Source: Burkholderia sp. LMG 13014 (GTDB taxonomy: Bacteria > Pseudomonadota > Gammaproteobacteria > Burkholderiales > Burkholderiaceae). From it: a stretch of 52,355 bases of DNA. The notes under the pieces were generated by a model that had not been told where the DNA came from, made no database searches, and was given only the letters and a program-made list of their open reading frames with translations. The stretch covers positions 1 to 52,355 of the forward strand of contig NZ_CAJNKE010000007.1 in assembly GCF_905232215.1 (NCBI RefSeq), in the 5' to 3' direction. The position numbers and the translations under genes were made by a program. This document shows positions 24,560 through 34,684 of the stretch, in pieces. Within the stretch, counting starts at the first letter, position 1. Each line of letters begins with the position of its first letter.

Positions 24560-25179
24560 TGGAACTCAAGCTCCTGAACGAAAATGGTCAGGAAGGTGCA
24601 GTGGTCAACGCATCGGACGTCGTGTTCGGTCGTGACTACAACGAAGCGCTGATCCACCAGGTCGTCGTCGCTTACCAGGCGAATGCTCGCCAGGGTAACC
24701 GCGCACAGAAGGACCGTGAGCAAGTCAAGCACACGACGAAGAAGCCGTGGCGCCAGAAGGGTACGGGCCGCGCTCGTGCCGGTATGTCGTCGAGCCCGTT
24801 GTGGCGTGGCGGTGGTCGTATCTTCCCGAATTCGCCGGAAGAAAACTTCTCGCACAAGGTCAACAAGAAGATGCATCGCGCAGGTCTCTGCTCGATCTTC
24901 TCGCAGCTGGCCCGTGAAGGCCGTCTGTCGGTCGTCGAGGACATCATCCTCGAAGCGCCGAAGACCAAGCTGCTGGCCGAAAAATTCAAGACCATGGGTC
25001 TCGACTCCGTTCTGATCATTACGGATACGGTCGACGAGAACCTGTACCTGGCATCGCGCAACCTGCCGCACGTGGCAATTGTCGAGCCGCGCTACGCTGA
25101 CCCGCTCTCGCTGATCTACTTCAAGAAAGTGCTGGTCACGAAGGCTGCGGTCGCCCAGATCGAGGAGTTGCTGTCATGA
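24559..25179 (+). CDS. rplD: 50S ribosomal protein L4
   Basis: L4 (206 aa) has a globular domain and a long basic loop that reaches into the peptide exit tunnel, seen here as [15 protein letters not shown] and [11 protein letters not shown]. In E. coli L4 also represses the S10 operon through its leader. I could not identify an equivalent leader here. The start overlaps the rplC stop (TAATG) and the end overlaps rplW (ATGA). Confidence 0.98.
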
Positions 25180-25490
25180 GCGAGATTCGCAAGAACGATC
25201 ATCGTTTGATGCAGGTCCTGCTCGCACCGGTGATCTCGGAAAAGGCGACGCTGGTTGCCGACAAGAACGAGCAAGTCGTGTTCGAAGTCGCACCGGATGC
25301 CACGAAGCAGGAAGTGAAGGCGGCTGTCGAGCTGCTGTTCAAGGTTGAAGTTGATTCCGTCAACGTGCTGGTTCAGAAGGGCAAGCAAAAGCGCTTTGGC
25401 CGTTCGATGGGCCGCCGCAAGGACGTGAAGAAGGCGTACGTTTGCCTGAAGCCCGGCCAGGAAATCAACTTTGAAGCGGAGGCCAAGTAA
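25176..25490 (+). CDS. rplW: 50S ribosomal protein L23
   Basis: L23 (104 aa) sits at the tunnel exit and docks trigger factor and the signal recognition particle. [17 protein letters not shown] at the N terminus and the [16 protein letters not shown] extended basic loop are typical. Its ATG overlaps the last four bases of rplD. Confidence 0.97.
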
Positions 25491-25492
25491 TC

Positions 25493-26320
25493 ATGGCAAT
25501 CGTTAAAGTTAAGCCGACATCGCCGGGTCGCCGCGCGATGGTCAAGGTGGTCAACAAGAATCTGCACCAGGGCAAGCCGTTCGCGGCACTGCTCGACTCG
25601 CAGAGCTCGACCGCCGGTCGTAACAACAACGGCCGTATCACCACGCGTCACAAGGGTGGTGGTCACAAGCAACACTATCGTATCGTCGATTTCCGTCGCA
25701 CGAAGGATGGCATCCCGGCAAAGGTCGAGCGTCTCGAGTACGACCCGAACCGTAGCGCGAACATCGCGCTGGTGCTCTACGCAGACGGCGAACGTCGCTA
25801 CATCATCGCCCCGAAGGGCCTGACCGTCGGCCAACAGCTGATGTCGGGTTCGGAAGCGCCGATCCGCGCAGGCAACACGCTGCCGATCCGCAACATTCCG
25901 GTCGGTACGACGATCCACTGCATCGAGATGCTGCCGGGCAAGGGCGCGCAAATGGCGCGTTCGGCTGGTACGTCGGCAATGCTGCTGGCACGTGAAGGCG
26001 TCTACGCGCAGGTTCGTCTGCGTTCGGGCGAAATCCGCCGCGTGCACATCGAGTGCCGTGCAACGATCGGTGAAGTCGGCAACGAAGAGCATAGCCTGCG
26101 CCAGATCGGCAAGGCTGGCGCGAACCGCTGGCGCGGTATCCGCCCGACGGTGCGTGGCGTTGCGATGAACCCGGTTGATCACCCGCACGGTGGTGGTGAG
26201 GGCAAGACGGCTGCAGGTCGCGATCCGGTTAGCCCGTGGGGTACGCCGGCTAAGGGTTATCGCACCCGTAGCAACAAGCGCACGACGACGATGATCGTCC
26301 AGCGCCGTCACAAGCGTTAA
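25493..26320 (+). CDS. rplB: 50S ribosomal protein L2
   Basis: L2 (275 aa) is needed for subunit joining and peptidyl-transferase activity. The conserved [16 protein letters not shown], with the catalytically implicated histidine, lies in the C-terminal quarter. [18 protein letters not shown] is the basic N-terminal extension. Two bases separate it from rplW, with GGAGG in the upstream codons. Confidence 0.98.
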
Positions 26321-26330
26321 GGAGTAGGCA

Positions 26331-26606
26331 ATGGCACGTTCTGTTAAAAAAGGTCCGTTCTGCGACGCCCATTTGCTGAAGAAAGTTGAGGCGGCTGCAG
26401 CTTCGCGCGACAAAAAGCCGATCAAGACCTGGTCGCGTCGCTCGACGATTCTGCCGGATTTCATCGGCCTGACGATCGCTGTTCACAACGGCCGTCAACA
26501 CGTTCCGGTGTACATCTCGGAAAACATGGTCGGCCACAAGCTTGGCGAGTTCGCACTGACCCGTACGTTCAAGGGTCACGCAGCCGACAAGAAGGCCAAG
26601 AAATAA
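26331..26606 (+). CDS. rpsS: 30S ribosomal protein S19
   Basis: S19 (91 aa) is in the 30S head next to S13 and contacts the A-site finger bridge. It begins [18 protein letters not shown], and the conserved [13 protein letters not shown] and [13 protein letters not shown] are present. A strong AAGGAG precedes the ATG. Confidence 0.97.
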
Positions 26607-26618
26607 GGGGCAATCAAG

Positions 26619-26948
26619 ATGGAAGTGAAAGCAATTCATCGCGGTGCCCGCATCTCGGCGCAAAAAACGCGCCTTGTGGCTGACCAGATCCGCGGTTTGC
26701 CGGTCGACAAGGCGCTGAACGTTCTGACGTTCTCGCCGAAGAAAGCGGCTGGCATCGTGAAGAAGGTTGTGCTGTCGGCAATCGCGAATGCGGAGCACAA
26801 CGAAGGCGCCGATATCGACGAGCTCAAGATCAAGAGCATCTTCGTCGACAAGGCTGCATCGCTCAAGCGTTTCACCGCGCGCGCCAAGGGCCGCGGTAAC
26901 CGCATCGAGAAGCAATCCTGTCACATCACTGTGACGGTCGGGAATTAA
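26619..26948 (+). CDS. rplV: 50S ribosomal protein L22
   Basis: L22 (109 aa) contacts all 23S domains, and its beta-hairpin lines the exit tunnel constriction. The tip of that hairpin, where macrolide resistance changes occur, is [16 protein letters not shown] and looks wild type. The N-terminal [17 protein letters not shown] is characteristic. It lies 12 bases after rpsS. Confidence 0.97.
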   Translation: MEVKAIHRGARISAQKTRLVADQIRGLPVDKALNVLTFSPKKAAGIVKKVVLSAIANAEHNEGADIDELKIKSIFVDKAASLKRFTARAKGRGNRIEKQSCHITVTVGN

Positions 26949-26959
26949 GGAGCCATACG

Positions 26960-27760
26960 ATGGGACAGAAAATTCATCCGACTGGCTTCCGCCTGGCTGT
27001 CAGCCGTAATTGGGCTTCGCGTTGGTACGCGAACAACAACAATTTCGCGGCGATGCTGCAGGAAGACATCGGTGTTCGTGAATACCTGAAGAAGAAGCTG
27101 AAGAACGCTTCGGTCGGTCGGGTCGTCATCGAGCGTCCGGCGAAGAACGCGCGCATCACGATTTACAGCTCGCGTCCGGGTGTGGTCATCGGCAAGAAGG
27201 GCGAGGATATCGAACAGCTGAAGACGGAACTGCAACGCCGCATGGGCGTTCCGGTTCACGTCAACATCGAAGAGATCCGCAAGCCGGAAACCGATGCTCA
27301 GCTGATCGCTGACTCGATCACGCAACAGCTCGAGCGCCGGATCATGTTCCGTCGCGCGATGAAGCGTGCGATGCAGAACGCGATGCGTCTGGGTGCCCAG
27401 GGCATCAAGATCATGAGCGCGGGCCGTCTGAACGGTATCGAAATCGCCCGTACGGAGTGGTATCGCGAAGGTCGCGTGCCCCTTCACACGCTGCGTGCCG
27501 ATATCGACTACGCGACCTCGGAAGCGAAGACGACCTACGGGATCATCGGCGTCAAGGTGTGGGTGTACAAGGGCGACACGCTCGGCCGCAACGACGCACC
27601 GGTGGTGGAAGAAGTAGCCGAAGACAAGCGTCCGCGTCGCAATGCGCGTCCGGGCGACCGTCGTCCGCGCCGTGACGGCGAAGGCGGCGCTCCGGGTGCT
27701 CGCCGTGGCGCACCGCGCCGTGGCGCCGGCAAGCCCGAAGACGGCAAGACTGGAGAATAA
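26960..27760 (+). CDS. rpsC: 30S ribosomal protein S3
   Basis: S3 (266 aa) forms part of the mRNA entry tunnel and helps unwind mRNA. The N terminus is [12 protein letters not shown], and a type II KH domain has [16 protein letters not shown]. The protein is about 30 residues longer than E. coli S3. The extra length is a C-terminal tail rich in Arg, Gly and Pro (from about residue 222) that is probably disordered. It is followed two bases later by rplP. Confidence 0.97.
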   Translation: MGQKIHPTGFRLAVSRNWASRWYANNNNFAAMLQEDIGVREYLKKKLKNASVGRVVIERPAKNARITIYSSRPGVVIGKKGEDIEQLKTELQRRMGVPVHVNIEEIRKPETDAQLIADSITQQLERRIMFRRAMKRAMQNAMRLGAQGIKIMSAGRLNGIEIARTEWYREGRVPLHTLRADIDYATSEAKTTYGIIGVKVWVYKGDTLGRNDAPVVEEVAEDKRPRRNARPGDRRPRRDGEGGAPGARRGAPRRGAGKPEDGKTGE

Positions 27761-27762
27761 CG

Positions 27763-28179
27763 ATGCTGCAACCGAAACGCAGAAAGTATCGTAAAGAGCA
27801 GAAGGGTCGTAACACCGGCAAGGCGACGCGCGGCAACGCAGTGTCGTTCGGTGACTTCGGCCTGAAGGCTATCGGTCGCGGTCGTTTGACCGCACGCCAG
27901 ATTGAAGCGGCGCGTCGTGCAATGACGCGTCACATCAAGCGTGGCGGCCGCATCTGGATCCGGATCTTCCCGGACAAGCCGATTTCGCAGAAGCCGGCCG
28001 AAGTGCGTATGGGTAACGGTAAGGGTAACCCGGAGTACTACGTCGCCGAGATTCAGCCGGGCAAGATGCTCTATGAAATGGACGGCGTAACCGAAGAACT
28101 GGCACGCGAAGCGTTCCGTCTGGCTGCAGCCAAGCTGCCGCTGAAGACGGCATTCATCGTGCGCCAGCTCGGCGCCTAA
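27763..28179 (+). CDS. rplP: 50S ribosomal protein L16
   Basis: L16 (138 aa) organises the A-site region of the large subunit. It begins [16 protein letters not shown], and [25 protein letters not shown] is conserved. The arginine in [14 protein letters not shown] matches the site hydroxylated by RoxA/YcfD in other bacteria, an inference by family only. AATAACG separates it closely from rpsC. Confidence 0.97.
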   Translation: MLQPKRRKYRKEQKGRNTGKATRGNAVSFGDFGLKAIGRGRLTARQIEAARRAMTRHIKRGGRIWIRIFPDKPISQKPAEVRMGNGKGNPEYYVAEIQPGKMLYEMDGVTEELAREAFRLAAAKLPLKTAFIVRQLGA

Positions 28180-28188
28180 GGAGAAAAT

Positions 28189-28383
28189 ATGAAGGCTTCC
28201 GAACTTCTCCAGAAAGACCAGGCCGCGCTCAACAAGGAGCTGGCGGACCTGCTGAAGGCGCAATTCGGCCTGCGCATGCAACTCGCGACCCAGCAGCTCA
28301 CGAACACGAGCCAGCTGAAGAAGGTTCGTCGCGACATCGCACGTGTGCGGACCGTCATGACTCAGAAGGCGAACCAGAAATGA
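28189..28383 (+). CDS. rpmC: 50S ribosomal protein L29
   Basis: L29 (64 aa) is a small two-helix protein at the tunnel exit beside L23. [18 protein letters not shown] and [14 protein letters not shown] match the family. AAGGAG precedes the ATG. The stop overlaps the rpsQ start by four bases (ATGA). Confidence 0.96.
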
Positions 28384-28652
28384 ACGATAGCGTGAAAACC
28401 TCGCTGAAGCGGACGCTGGTCGGTCGGGTCGTCAGCAACAAGATGGACAAGACCGTCACCGTGCTGATCGAGCACCGCGTCAAGCATCCGATCTACGGCA
28501 AGTACGTCGTGCGCTCGAAGAAGTACCACGCGCACGATGAAGCGAACACCTACAACGAGGGTGACCTCGTTGAAATCCAGGAAACTCGTCCGCTGTCGAA
28601 GACGAAGGCCTGGACGGTGTCGCGCCTCGTCGAAGCCGCTCGCGTCATCTAA
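28380..28652 (+). CDS. rpsQ: 30S ribosomal protein S17
   Basis: S17 (90 aa) is an OB-fold primary 16S-binding protein. [18 protein letters not shown] and [19 protein letters not shown] are diagnostic. It is the last gene of the S10 cluster and is followed by a 309-base gap with its own promoter. Confidence 0.97.
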
Positions 28653-28675
28653 GCGGGCAGCGCAGTAGGCAGTAA

Positions 28676-28700
28676 CAAGCACTTCTCCGCGAAGTGCTTG
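28676..28700 (+). terminator. Hairpin after rpsQ, weak terminator
   Basis: CAAGCACTTC and GAAGTGCTTG form a 10-bp stem with a TCCGC loop. A T-run comes only 11 bases later (28712-28716), so it is not a textbook intrinsic terminator. It may protect the S10 mRNA 3' end. Confidence 0.45.
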
Positions 28701-28718
28701 AAATCGCAAAGTTTTTGC

Positions 28719-28753
28719 TTGCGTGACCAGGATTATTTGTTATAATCCTGGTC
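28719..28753 (+). promoter_or_regulatory. spc operon promoter inside a perfect hairpin
   Basis: TTGCGT (28719-28724), a 16-base spacer and TATAAT (28741-28746) form the promoter. The same DNA is a 12-bp perfect inverted repeat: GACCAGGATTAT (28725-28736) and ATAATCCTGGTC (28742-28753) with loop TTGTT, followed by TTCCCTCTTT. Transcripts arriving from rpsQ would fold this hairpin, while new transcripts start inside or just beyond it. It could act both as terminator for S10 and promoter for spc. Confidence 0.7.
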
Positions 28754-28961
28754 TTCCCTCTTTATGGGAGCCCCGTCGCGGGCGAAGTTGGTGGGGGAAG
28801 CGGACTGGCGCCTGCCTGTCCGAAAGATTCACCGAATTGCGATGGCGGGTTTCGTTTGCCGTCGCTGCTGTTCCAACCCAAGCAGCCGATTGGCTGACGG
28901 GACCAAGACTGACCGAATGCATCATGGTGGTGCATCCGGATTAAGTTGGGAAAGACAAACC

Positions 28962-29330
28962 ATGATCCAGACCGAATCTCGGCTCGAAGTAGCCGACAAC
29001 ACGGGTGCACGTGAAGTTCTGTGCATCAAGGTGCTCGGCGGCTCGAAGCGTCGTTACGCCGGCATTGGCGACATCATCAAGGTGAGCGTCAAAGAGGCAA
29101 CGCCGCGCGGGCGCGTGAAGAAAGGCGAAATTTACAACGCCGTGGTGGTCCGCACCGCCAAGGGCGTGCGCCGTCAAGACGGCTCGCTGATCAAGTTCGA
29201 CGGCAACGCCGCTGTGCTTTTGAATAACAAGCTCGAGCCGATCGGCACCCGTATCTTCGGGCCGGTCACGCGTGAGCTGCGTAGCGAACGATTCATGAAG
29301 ATCGTTTCGCTGGCGCCGGAAGTGCTGTAA
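28962..29330 (+). CDS. rplN: 50S ribosomal protein L14
   Basis: L14 (122 aa) forms intersubunit bridges. I choose ATG 28962, which gives the universal start [17 protein letters not shown]. Upstream in-frame codons encode unrelated sequence. [19 protein letters not shown] and the C-terminal [16 protein letters not shown] are family signatures. It is the first gene of the spc cluster. Confidence 0.97.
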   Translation: MIQTESRLEVADNTGAREVLCIKVLGGSKRRYAGIGDIIKVSVKEATPRGRVKKGEIYNAVVVRTAKGVRRQDGSLIKFDGNAAVLLNNKLEPIGTRIFGPVTRELRSERFMKIVSLAPEVL

Positions 29331-29339
29331 GGAGTCGCG

Positions 29340-29648
29340 ATGAACAAGATTCGCAAAGGTGACGAAATCATCGTCGTCACTGGCAAAGACAAGGGCAAGC
29401 GCGGCGTCGTGCTGGCTGTCGGTGCAGAGCATGTGACGGTTGAAGGTATCAACCTCGTCAAGAAGCATGTGAAGCCGAACCCGATGAAGGGTACGACGGG
29501 CGGCGTGGAAGCGAAGACGATGCCCCTGCATATTTCGAACGTCGCACTGGTCGACGCGAATGGCAAGGCGTCGCGTGTTGGCATCAAGGTCGAGGAAGGC
29601 AAGAAGGTTCGCTTCCTGAAGACGACCGGTGCTGTACTGAGCGCCTGA
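29340..29648 (+). CDS. rplX: 50S ribosomal protein L24
   Basis: L24 (102 aa) is an assembly initiator near the tunnel exit. It carries a KOW motif at the N terminus, [17 protein letters not shown]. The [13 protein letters not shown] segment is typical. AAGGAG before the ATG overlaps the rplN stop region. Confidence 0.97.
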   Translation: MNKIRKGDEIIVVTGKDKGKRGVVLAVGAEHVTVEGINLVKKHVKPNPMKGTTGGVEAKTMPLHISNVALVDANGKASRVGIKVEEGKKVRFLKTTGAVLSA

Positions 29649-29664
29649 CGCAGCGGAGTAAAAA

Positions 29665-30204
29665 ATGGCTCGTTTTCAAGAGTTTTACAAAGAAAAGGTT
29701 GTGCCCGGCCTGATCGAGAAGTTCGGTTACAAGTCGGTCATGGAAGTGCCGCGCATCACCAAGATCACGCTGAACATGGGTCTTGGCGAAGCGATCGCTG
29801 ACAAGAAGATCATCGAGAACGCCGTTGGCGACCTCACGAAGATCGCTGGTCAGAAGCCGGTCGTGACGAAGGCACGCAAGGCAATCGCAGGCTTCAAGAT
29901 CCGCCAGGGTTACCCGATCGGCGCGATGGTGACGCTGCGTGGCCAAGCAATGTACGAATTCCTCGACCGTTTCGTGACGGTTGCCCTGCCCCGCGTGCGT
30001 GACTTCCGCGGCGTGTCGGGTCGTGCTTTCGATGGCCGTGGCAACTACAACATCGGTGTGAAAGAGCAGATCATTTTCCCCGAAATCGACTACGACAAGA
30101 TCGACGCACTGCGTGGGCTGAACATCAGCATCACGACGACTGCGAAGACCGACGACGAAGCAAAGGCTCTGCTCGCCAGCTTCAAGTTCCCGTTCAGAAA
30201 CTGA
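29665..30204 (+). CDS. rplE: 50S ribosomal protein L5
   Basis: L5 (179 aa) binds 5S rRNA and forms bridge B1b to the small-subunit head. Conserved [19 protein letters not shown] and [19 protein letters not shown] are present. GGAGT precedes the ATG. In E. coli, S8 represses the spc operon at the start of this gene. I did not identify the S8-binding fold here. Confidence 0.97.
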   Translation: MARFQEFYKEKVVPGLIEKFGYKSVMEVPRITKITLNMGLGEAIADKKIIENAVGDLTKIAGQKPVVTKARKAIAGFKIRQGYPIGAMVTLRGQAMYEFLDRFVTVALPRVRDFRGVSGRAFDGRGNYNIGVKEQIIFPEIDYDKIDALRGLNISITTTAKTDDEAKALLASFKFPFRN

Positions 30205-30211
30205 GGTTACC

Positions 30212-30517
30212 GTGGCTAAACTGGCACTGATCGAACGTGAAAAGAAGCGCGCCCGCCTGGTCGCGAAGTTCGCAGCAAAGCGCGATGCGCTGAAGGCGAT
30301 CGTCGAAGACCAAAGCAAGTCGGAAGAAGAGCGCTACGAAGCACGCCTTGAGCTGCAGCAACTGCCCCGCAACGCAAACCCGACCCGCCAGCGTAACCGC
30401 TGCGCGATCACGGGCCGTCCGCGTGGCACGTTCCGTAAATTCGGCCTCGCGCGTAACAAGATTCGTGAAATCGCATTCCGTGGCGAGATTCCTGGCCTGA
30501 CCAAGGCGAGCTGGTAA
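30212..30517 (+). CDS. rpsN: 30S ribosomal protein S14, zinc-free type
   Basis: S14 (101 aa) is in the 30S head. The start is GTG at 30212 (TGAGGTTACCGTG). It is the long form lacking the four-cysteine zinc ribbon, so it does not need zinc. [20 protein letters not shown] is the conserved core, and it ends PGLTKASW. It lies seven bases after rplE. Confidence 0.97.
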   Translation: MAKLALIEREKKRARLVAKFAAKRDALKAIVEDQSKSEEERYEARLELQQLPRNANPTRQRNRCAITGRPRGTFRKFGLARNKIREIAFRGEIPGLTKASW

Positions 30518-30531
30518 TAGGAGAAACGTAA

Positions 30532-30927
30532 ATGAGCATGAGTGATCCTATCGCCGATATGCTGACTCGCATCCGCAATGGGCAGATGGTCGAGAAGGTA
30601 TCGGTGTCGATGCCCTCGTCGAAAGTCAAGGTTGCAATCGCGCAAGTCCTGAAAGACGAAGGCTATATCGACGATTTCGCCGTGAAGGCGGAAGGTGCGA
30701 AGTCCGAACTGAATATCGCGCTGAAGTACTACGCTGGCCGTCCGGTTATCGAACGCATCGAACGCGTGTCGAAGCCTGGCCTGCGCGTGTACCGCGGCCG
30801 TAACGACATTCCGCAGGTCATGAATGGCCTCGGTGTGGCAATCGTGTCGACGCCGAAGGGCGTGATGACCGACCGCAAGGCGCGCGCTACCGGCGTCGGC
30901 GGCGAAGTCATCTGCTACGTCGCTTAA
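30532..30927 (+). CDS. rpsH: 30S ribosomal protein S8
   Basis: S8 (131 aa) organises the 16S central domain and in E. coli is the spc operon repressor. It begins [18 protein letters not shown]. The C-terminal [20 protein letters not shown] is conserved. TAGGAG precedes the ATG. A second in-frame ATG at 30538 is an alternative start two codons later. Confidence 0.97.
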   Translation: MSMSDPIADMLTRIRNGQMVEKVSVSMPSSKVKVAIAQVLKDEGYIDDFAVKAEGAKSELNIALKYYAGRPVIERIERVSKPGLRVYRGRNDIPQVMNGLGVAIVSTPKGVMTDRKARATGVGGEVICYVA

Positions 30928-30945
30928 AGCCGAGGAGAGAGAAAC

Positions 30946-31476
30946 ATGTCTCGAGTAGGTAAGAGCCCGATCGCGCTGCAAGGCGCGGAAGTCAAGCTGG
31001 CCGACGGTGCAATCACCGTCAAGGGCCCGCTGGGCACCATCACGCAAGCGATCAATCCGCTCGTGAACGTGGCGAACAACGACGGCACGCTGAACCTGTC
31101 GCCGGTGGACGAAAGCCGCGAAGCAAATGCACTGTCGGGCACGATGCGCGCGATTATCGCGAATGCCGTGCACGGCGTGACCAAGGGTTTCGAGCGCAAG
31201 CTGACGCTGGTTGGCGTCGGTTATCGTGCGCAAGCGCAAGGCGACAAGCTGAACCTGTCGCTGGGTTTCTCGCACCCCGTGGTGCACCAGATGCCGGAAG
31301 GCGTCAAGGCAGAAACCCCGACGCAAACCGAAATCGTGATCAAGGGGATCAACAAGCAACAAGTCGGTCAAGTGGCTGCGGAAGTTCGCGGTTACCGTCC
31401 GCCGGAGCCCTACAAGGGCAAGGGCGTGCGCTATTCCGACGAGGTTGTGATCCTCAAAGAAACGAAGAAGAAGTAA
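30946..31476 (+). CDS. rplF: 50S ribosomal protein L6
   Basis: L6 (176 aa) has two tandem similar domains and lies near the sarcin-ricin loop. It begins [13 protein letters not shown], and the C-terminal signature [17 protein letters not shown] is present. GAGGAGAG precedes the ATG. Confidence 0.97.
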   Translation: MSRVGKSPIALQGAEVKLADGAITVKGPLGTITQAINPLVNVANNDGTLNLSPVDESREANALSGTMRAIIANAVHGVTKGFERKLTLVGVGYRAQAQGDKLNLSLGFSHPVVHQMPEGVKAETPTQTEIVIKGINKQQVGQVAAEVRGYRPPEPYKGKGVRYSDEVVILKETKKK

Positions 31477-31488
31477 GGGTGCGCAATC

Positions 31489-31854
31489 ATGGATAAGACT
31501 CAATCTCGCCTGCGCCGCGCTCGCCAGACGCGTATCAAGATCGCTGAGCTGCAGGTCGCGCGTCTCGCCGTGCATCGCACGAACACGCACATCTACGCTC
31601 AAGTGTTCTCGCCCTGCGGCACCAAGGTGCTCGCCAGCGCGTCGACGCTCGAAGCTGAAGTGCGCGCTGAACTGGCCGACAAGTCGGGCAAGGGCGGCAA
31701 CGTTAATGCCGCGACGCTGATCGGCAAGCGTATTGCCGAGAAGGCAAAGGCTGCCGGCATCGAATCCGTCGCCTTCGATCGCTCGGGCTTCCGCTACCAC
31801 GGCCGCGTCAAGGCGCTGGCTGAGGCAGCTCGCGAAGCTGGGCTCAAGTTCTAA
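31489..31854 (+). CDS. rplR: 50S ribosomal protein L18
   Basis: L18 (121 aa) binds 5S rRNA together with L5 and L25. The arginine-rich N terminus ([13 protein letters not shown]) and [25 protein letters not shown] at the C terminus are typical. The ATG is 12 bases after rplF. Confidence 0.97.
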
Positions 31855-31868
31855 GGAAGGAATTCGTC

Positions 31869-32387
31869 ATGGCAAAGATGCAAGCGAAAGTTCAGGCTGA
31901 CGAGCGCGACGACGGCCTTCGTGAAAAGATGATTTCGGTCAATCGCGTGACCAAGGTCGTGAAGGGTGGCCGTATTCTCGGCTTCGCCGCACTGACCGTG
32001 GTTGGCGACGGTGATGGCCGTATCGGTATGGGCAAGGGCAAGGCGAAGGAAGTGCCGGTCGCTGTCCAGAAGGCAATGGAACAAGCTCGTCGCAACATGT
32101 TCAAGGTGCCGCTCAAGAACGGCACGTTGCAACACGAAGTGCACGGCAAGCATGGCGCATCCGCTGTCCTCCTCGCTCCGGCGAAGGCAGGTACGGGCGT
32201 GATCGCCGGCGGCCCGATGCGCGCAGTGTTCGACGTGATGGGCGTTCAGAACGTCGTGGCGAAGAGCCACGGTTCGACGAACCCGTACAACCTCGTTCGC
32301 GCCACGCTGGACGGTCTGCGCAAGCAGTCCACCCCGGCAGACATCGCGGCGAAGCGCGGCAAGTCCGTCGAAGAAATTTTGGGCTAA
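31869..32387 (+). CDS. rpsE: 30S ribosomal protein S5
   Basis: S5 (172 aa) lies at the mRNA entry and affects accuracy. The N-terminal double-stranded-RNA-binding-like domain has [18 protein letters not shown] and the spectinomycin loop region. The C-terminal domain includes [21 protein letters not shown] precedes the ATG. Confidence 0.97.
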
Positions 32388-32402
32388 GCCCGGGTGGTCA
32401 CC

Positions 32403-32585
32403 ATGTCTGAAAAAACTGTCAAGGTTCAGCTCGTTAAGAGCCTGATCGGGACCCGCGAATCGCACCGCGCGACCGTGCGTGGCCTGGGCCTGCGCCGACT
32501 CAACTCGGTCAGCGAGCTTCAGGACACGCCGGCGGTCCGCGGCATGATCAACAAGGTCTCGTACCTCGTTAAGGTCATCGCGTAA
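32403..32585 (+). CDS. rpmD: 50S ribosomal protein L30
   Basis: L30 (60 aa) is a small ferredoxin-like-fold 23S-binding protein. I choose ATG 32403 (GGGTGG upstream), giving [20 protein letters not shown] nine bases earlier would add three residues. [20 protein letters not shown] is conserved. Confidence 0.95.
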
Positions 32586-32611
32586 GCGGCCCTACGGATC
32601 AAGGAGTTGAT

Positions 32612-33046
32612 ATGGAATTGAATAACCTGAAGCCGGCAGCTGGCGCCAAGCACGCCAAGCGTCGCGTCGGCCGTGGCATCGGTTCGGGCCTCGGCAAGAC
32701 GGCTGGCCGTGGTCACAAGGGTCAGAAATCGCGTTCGGGCGGCTTCCACAAAGTCGGTTTCGAAGGCGGTCAGATGCCGCTGCAACGTCGTCTGCCGAAG
32801 CGCGGCTTCACGTCGCTGACGAAGGAATTCGTCGGTGAAGTGCGCCTGAGCGACCTCGAGAAGCTGCCGGTCGATGAGATCGATCTGCTCGCACTGAAGC
32901 AAGCCGGCCTGGTCGGTGAGCTGACGAAGAGCGCAAAGATCATCGCGACGGGCGAACTGAAGCGCAAGATCGTCGTGAAGGGTCTCGGTGCCACCAAGGG
33001 TGCGCGCGCTGCGATCGAAGCGGCCGGCGGTTCGTTCGCCGAGTGA
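32612..33046 (+). CDS. rplO: 50S ribosomal protein L15
   Basis: L15 (144 aa) is a late-assembly protein. The glycine/arginine-rich N-terminal extension has [21 protein letters not shown], and [18 protein letters not shown] follows. AAGGAG precedes the ATG. It lies upstream of secY, as in most bacteria. Confidence 0.97.
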
Positions 33047-33088
33047 CACGCGTAGCGCGTCGTCACTTGCATTCATCGGAGAAGGTAC

Positions 33089-34438
33089 TTGGCTAACAGC
33101 CCGAGTCTTGCAAAACCCGGTCGAAGCACGGCGAAATTCGGCGATCTGCGTCGGCGAGCGATGTTCCTGCTCCTGGCGCTGATCGTCTATCGCATCGGCG
33201 CGCACATTCCCGTGCCGGGCATCGATCCGGATCAACTGGCTAAGCTGTTCCAGAGCCAGGCGGGCGGCATCCTGGGCATGTTCAACATGTTCTCGGGTGG
33301 CGCGCTTTCCCGCTTCACGATCTTTGCGCTGGGGATCATGCCGTACATCTCGGCGTCGATCATCATGCAGTTGCTGGCGATCGTATCGCCGCAGCTCGAG
33401 GCGCTGAAGAAGGAAGGGCAGGCAGGGCAACGGAAGATCACGCAGTACACGCGGTATTTCACCGTAGTGCTCGCGACCTTCCAGGCGTTCGGTATCGCGG
33501 CTGCGCTGGAAAACCAGCCGGGCCTCGTCACTGACCCCGGCATGCTGTTCCGTCTGACGACGGTCGTGACGCTGGTTACCGGCACGATGTTCCTGATGTG
33601 GCTCGGCGAGCAGATTACCGAGCGTGGTCTGGGCAACGGTATCTCGATCATCATCTTCGGCGGGATCGCAGCAGGGTTCCCGAATGCCGTCGGTGGGTTG
33701 TTCGAGCTGGTGCGTACGGGTTCGATGAGCATCATTTCGGCGATCATCATCGTCGTTCTGATCGCCGCGGTGACTTACCTGGTCGTGTTCATCGAACGCG
33801 GTCAGCGCAAGATCCTCGTGAACTACGCGAAGCGCCAGGTCGGCAACAAGATCTACGGTGGGCAGTCGTCGCATCTGCCGCTGAAGCTGAACATGTCGGG
33901 CGTGATTCCGCCGATCTTCGCATCGTCGATCATTCTGTTCCCGGCAACGATTCTCGGCTGGTTCAGTACCGGTCAGCCGACGGGAAGCTGGATTTCCAAT
34001 ACGTTGCATAACGTTGCGGAAGCGCTTAAGCCGGGCCAGCCGGTCTATGTGCTGCTGTACACGCTGGCAATCGTGTTTTTCTGCTTCTTCTACACCGCGC
34101 TGGTGTTCAACAGCAGGGAAACCGCAGACAACCTGAAGAAAAGCGGCGCGTTTGTTCCGGGCATCCGTCCGGGCGATCAGACCGCACGATATATCGACCG
34201 CATCCTCACGCGTCTGACGCTGGCCGGTGCGATCTACATCGTCTTCGTGTGTCTGCTGCCAGAGTTTCTGGTGCTGCGCTGGAACGTGCCGTTTTATTTT
34301 GGTGGAACGTCGCTGCTGATCATTGTCGTCGTCACGATGGACTTTATGGCGCAGGTGCAGTCGTACGTTATGTCGCAACAGTATGAGTCTCTGCTCAAGA
34401 AGGCGAACTTCAAGGGCGGCAACATCCCGATGCGTTGA
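33089..34438 (+). CDS. secY: Preprotein translocase subunit SecY
   Basis: SecY (449 aa) is the ten-helix channel of the SecYEG translocon in the inner membrane. The start is TTG at 33089, after GGAGAAGG (33078-33085), giving [13 protein letters not shown]. No ATG fits. The plug region after TM1 (FNMFSGGAL), the [14 protein letters not shown] stretch and the C5 loop with [12 protein letters not shown] before TM9 are visible. The rare start codon may hold down expression relative to the flanking ribosomal genes. Confidence 0.97.
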   Translation: MANSPSLAKPGRSTAKFGDLRRRAMFLLLALIVYRIGAHIPVPGIDPDQLAKLFQSQAGGILGMFNMFSGGALSRFTIFALGIMPYISASIIMQLLAIVSPQLEALKKEGQAGQRKITQYTRYFTVVLATFQAFGIAAALENQPGLVTDPGMLFRLTTVVTLVTGTMFLMWLGEQITERGLGNGISIIIFGGIAAGFPNAVGGLFELVRTGSMSIISAIIIVVLIAAVTYLVVFIERGQRKILVNYAKRQVGNKIYGGQSSHLPLKLNMSGVIPPIFASSIILFPATILGWFSTGQPTGSWISNTLHNVAEALKPGQPVYVLLYTLAIVFFCFFYTALVFNSRETADNLKKSGAFVPGIRPGDQTARYIDRILTRLTLAGAIYIVFVCLLPEFLVLRWNVPFYFGGTSLLIIVVVTMDFMAQVQSYVMSQQYESLLKKANFKGGNIPMR

Positions 34439-34445
34439 AAGGACT

Positions 34446-34664
34446 ATGGCCAAAGACGATGTAATCCAGATGCAGGGTGAGGTGATCGAGAACCTCCCGA
34501 ATGCGACCTTCCGTGTGAAGCTGGAAAACGGCCATGTCGTGTTGGGGCATATTTCCGGAAAGATGCGGATGCACTACATCCGCATTCTGCCCGGCGACAA
34601 GGTGACGGTTGAGTTGACGCCTTACGATCTGTCTCGTGCGCGGATCGTGTTCCGGGCGAAGTGA
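34446..34664 (+). CDS. infA: Translation initiation factor IF-1
   Basis: IF-1 (72 aa) is an OB-fold protein that blocks the A site during initiation. The start ATG 34446 gives [19 protein letters not shown]. The conserved [20 protein letters not shown] and [10 protein letters not shown] are complete. An upstream in-frame opening is not used. GAAAGGA overlaps the secY stop. Burkholderia often carry more than one infA. This is the spc-cluster copy. Confidence 0.97.
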   Translation: MAKDDVIQMQGEVIENLPNATFRVKLENGHVVLGHISGKMRMHYIRILPGDKVTVELTPYDLSRARIVFRAK

Positions 34665-34684
34665 TTTGAAAAAAGGGTATTATC

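Larger units (their letters stand above)
28653..28961 (+). other. S10-spc junction with long spc leader
   Basis: The 309-base gap holds a 10-bp hairpin (28676-28700), the spc promoter inside a 12-bp inverted repeat (28719-28753), then a leader of about 205 bases to rplN. The leader has a purine-rich tract and a small hairpin near ATGCATC/GTGCAT (about 28917-28935). A long in-frame opening upstream of rplN has no family-like sequence and is treated as untranslated. Confidence 0.6.
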
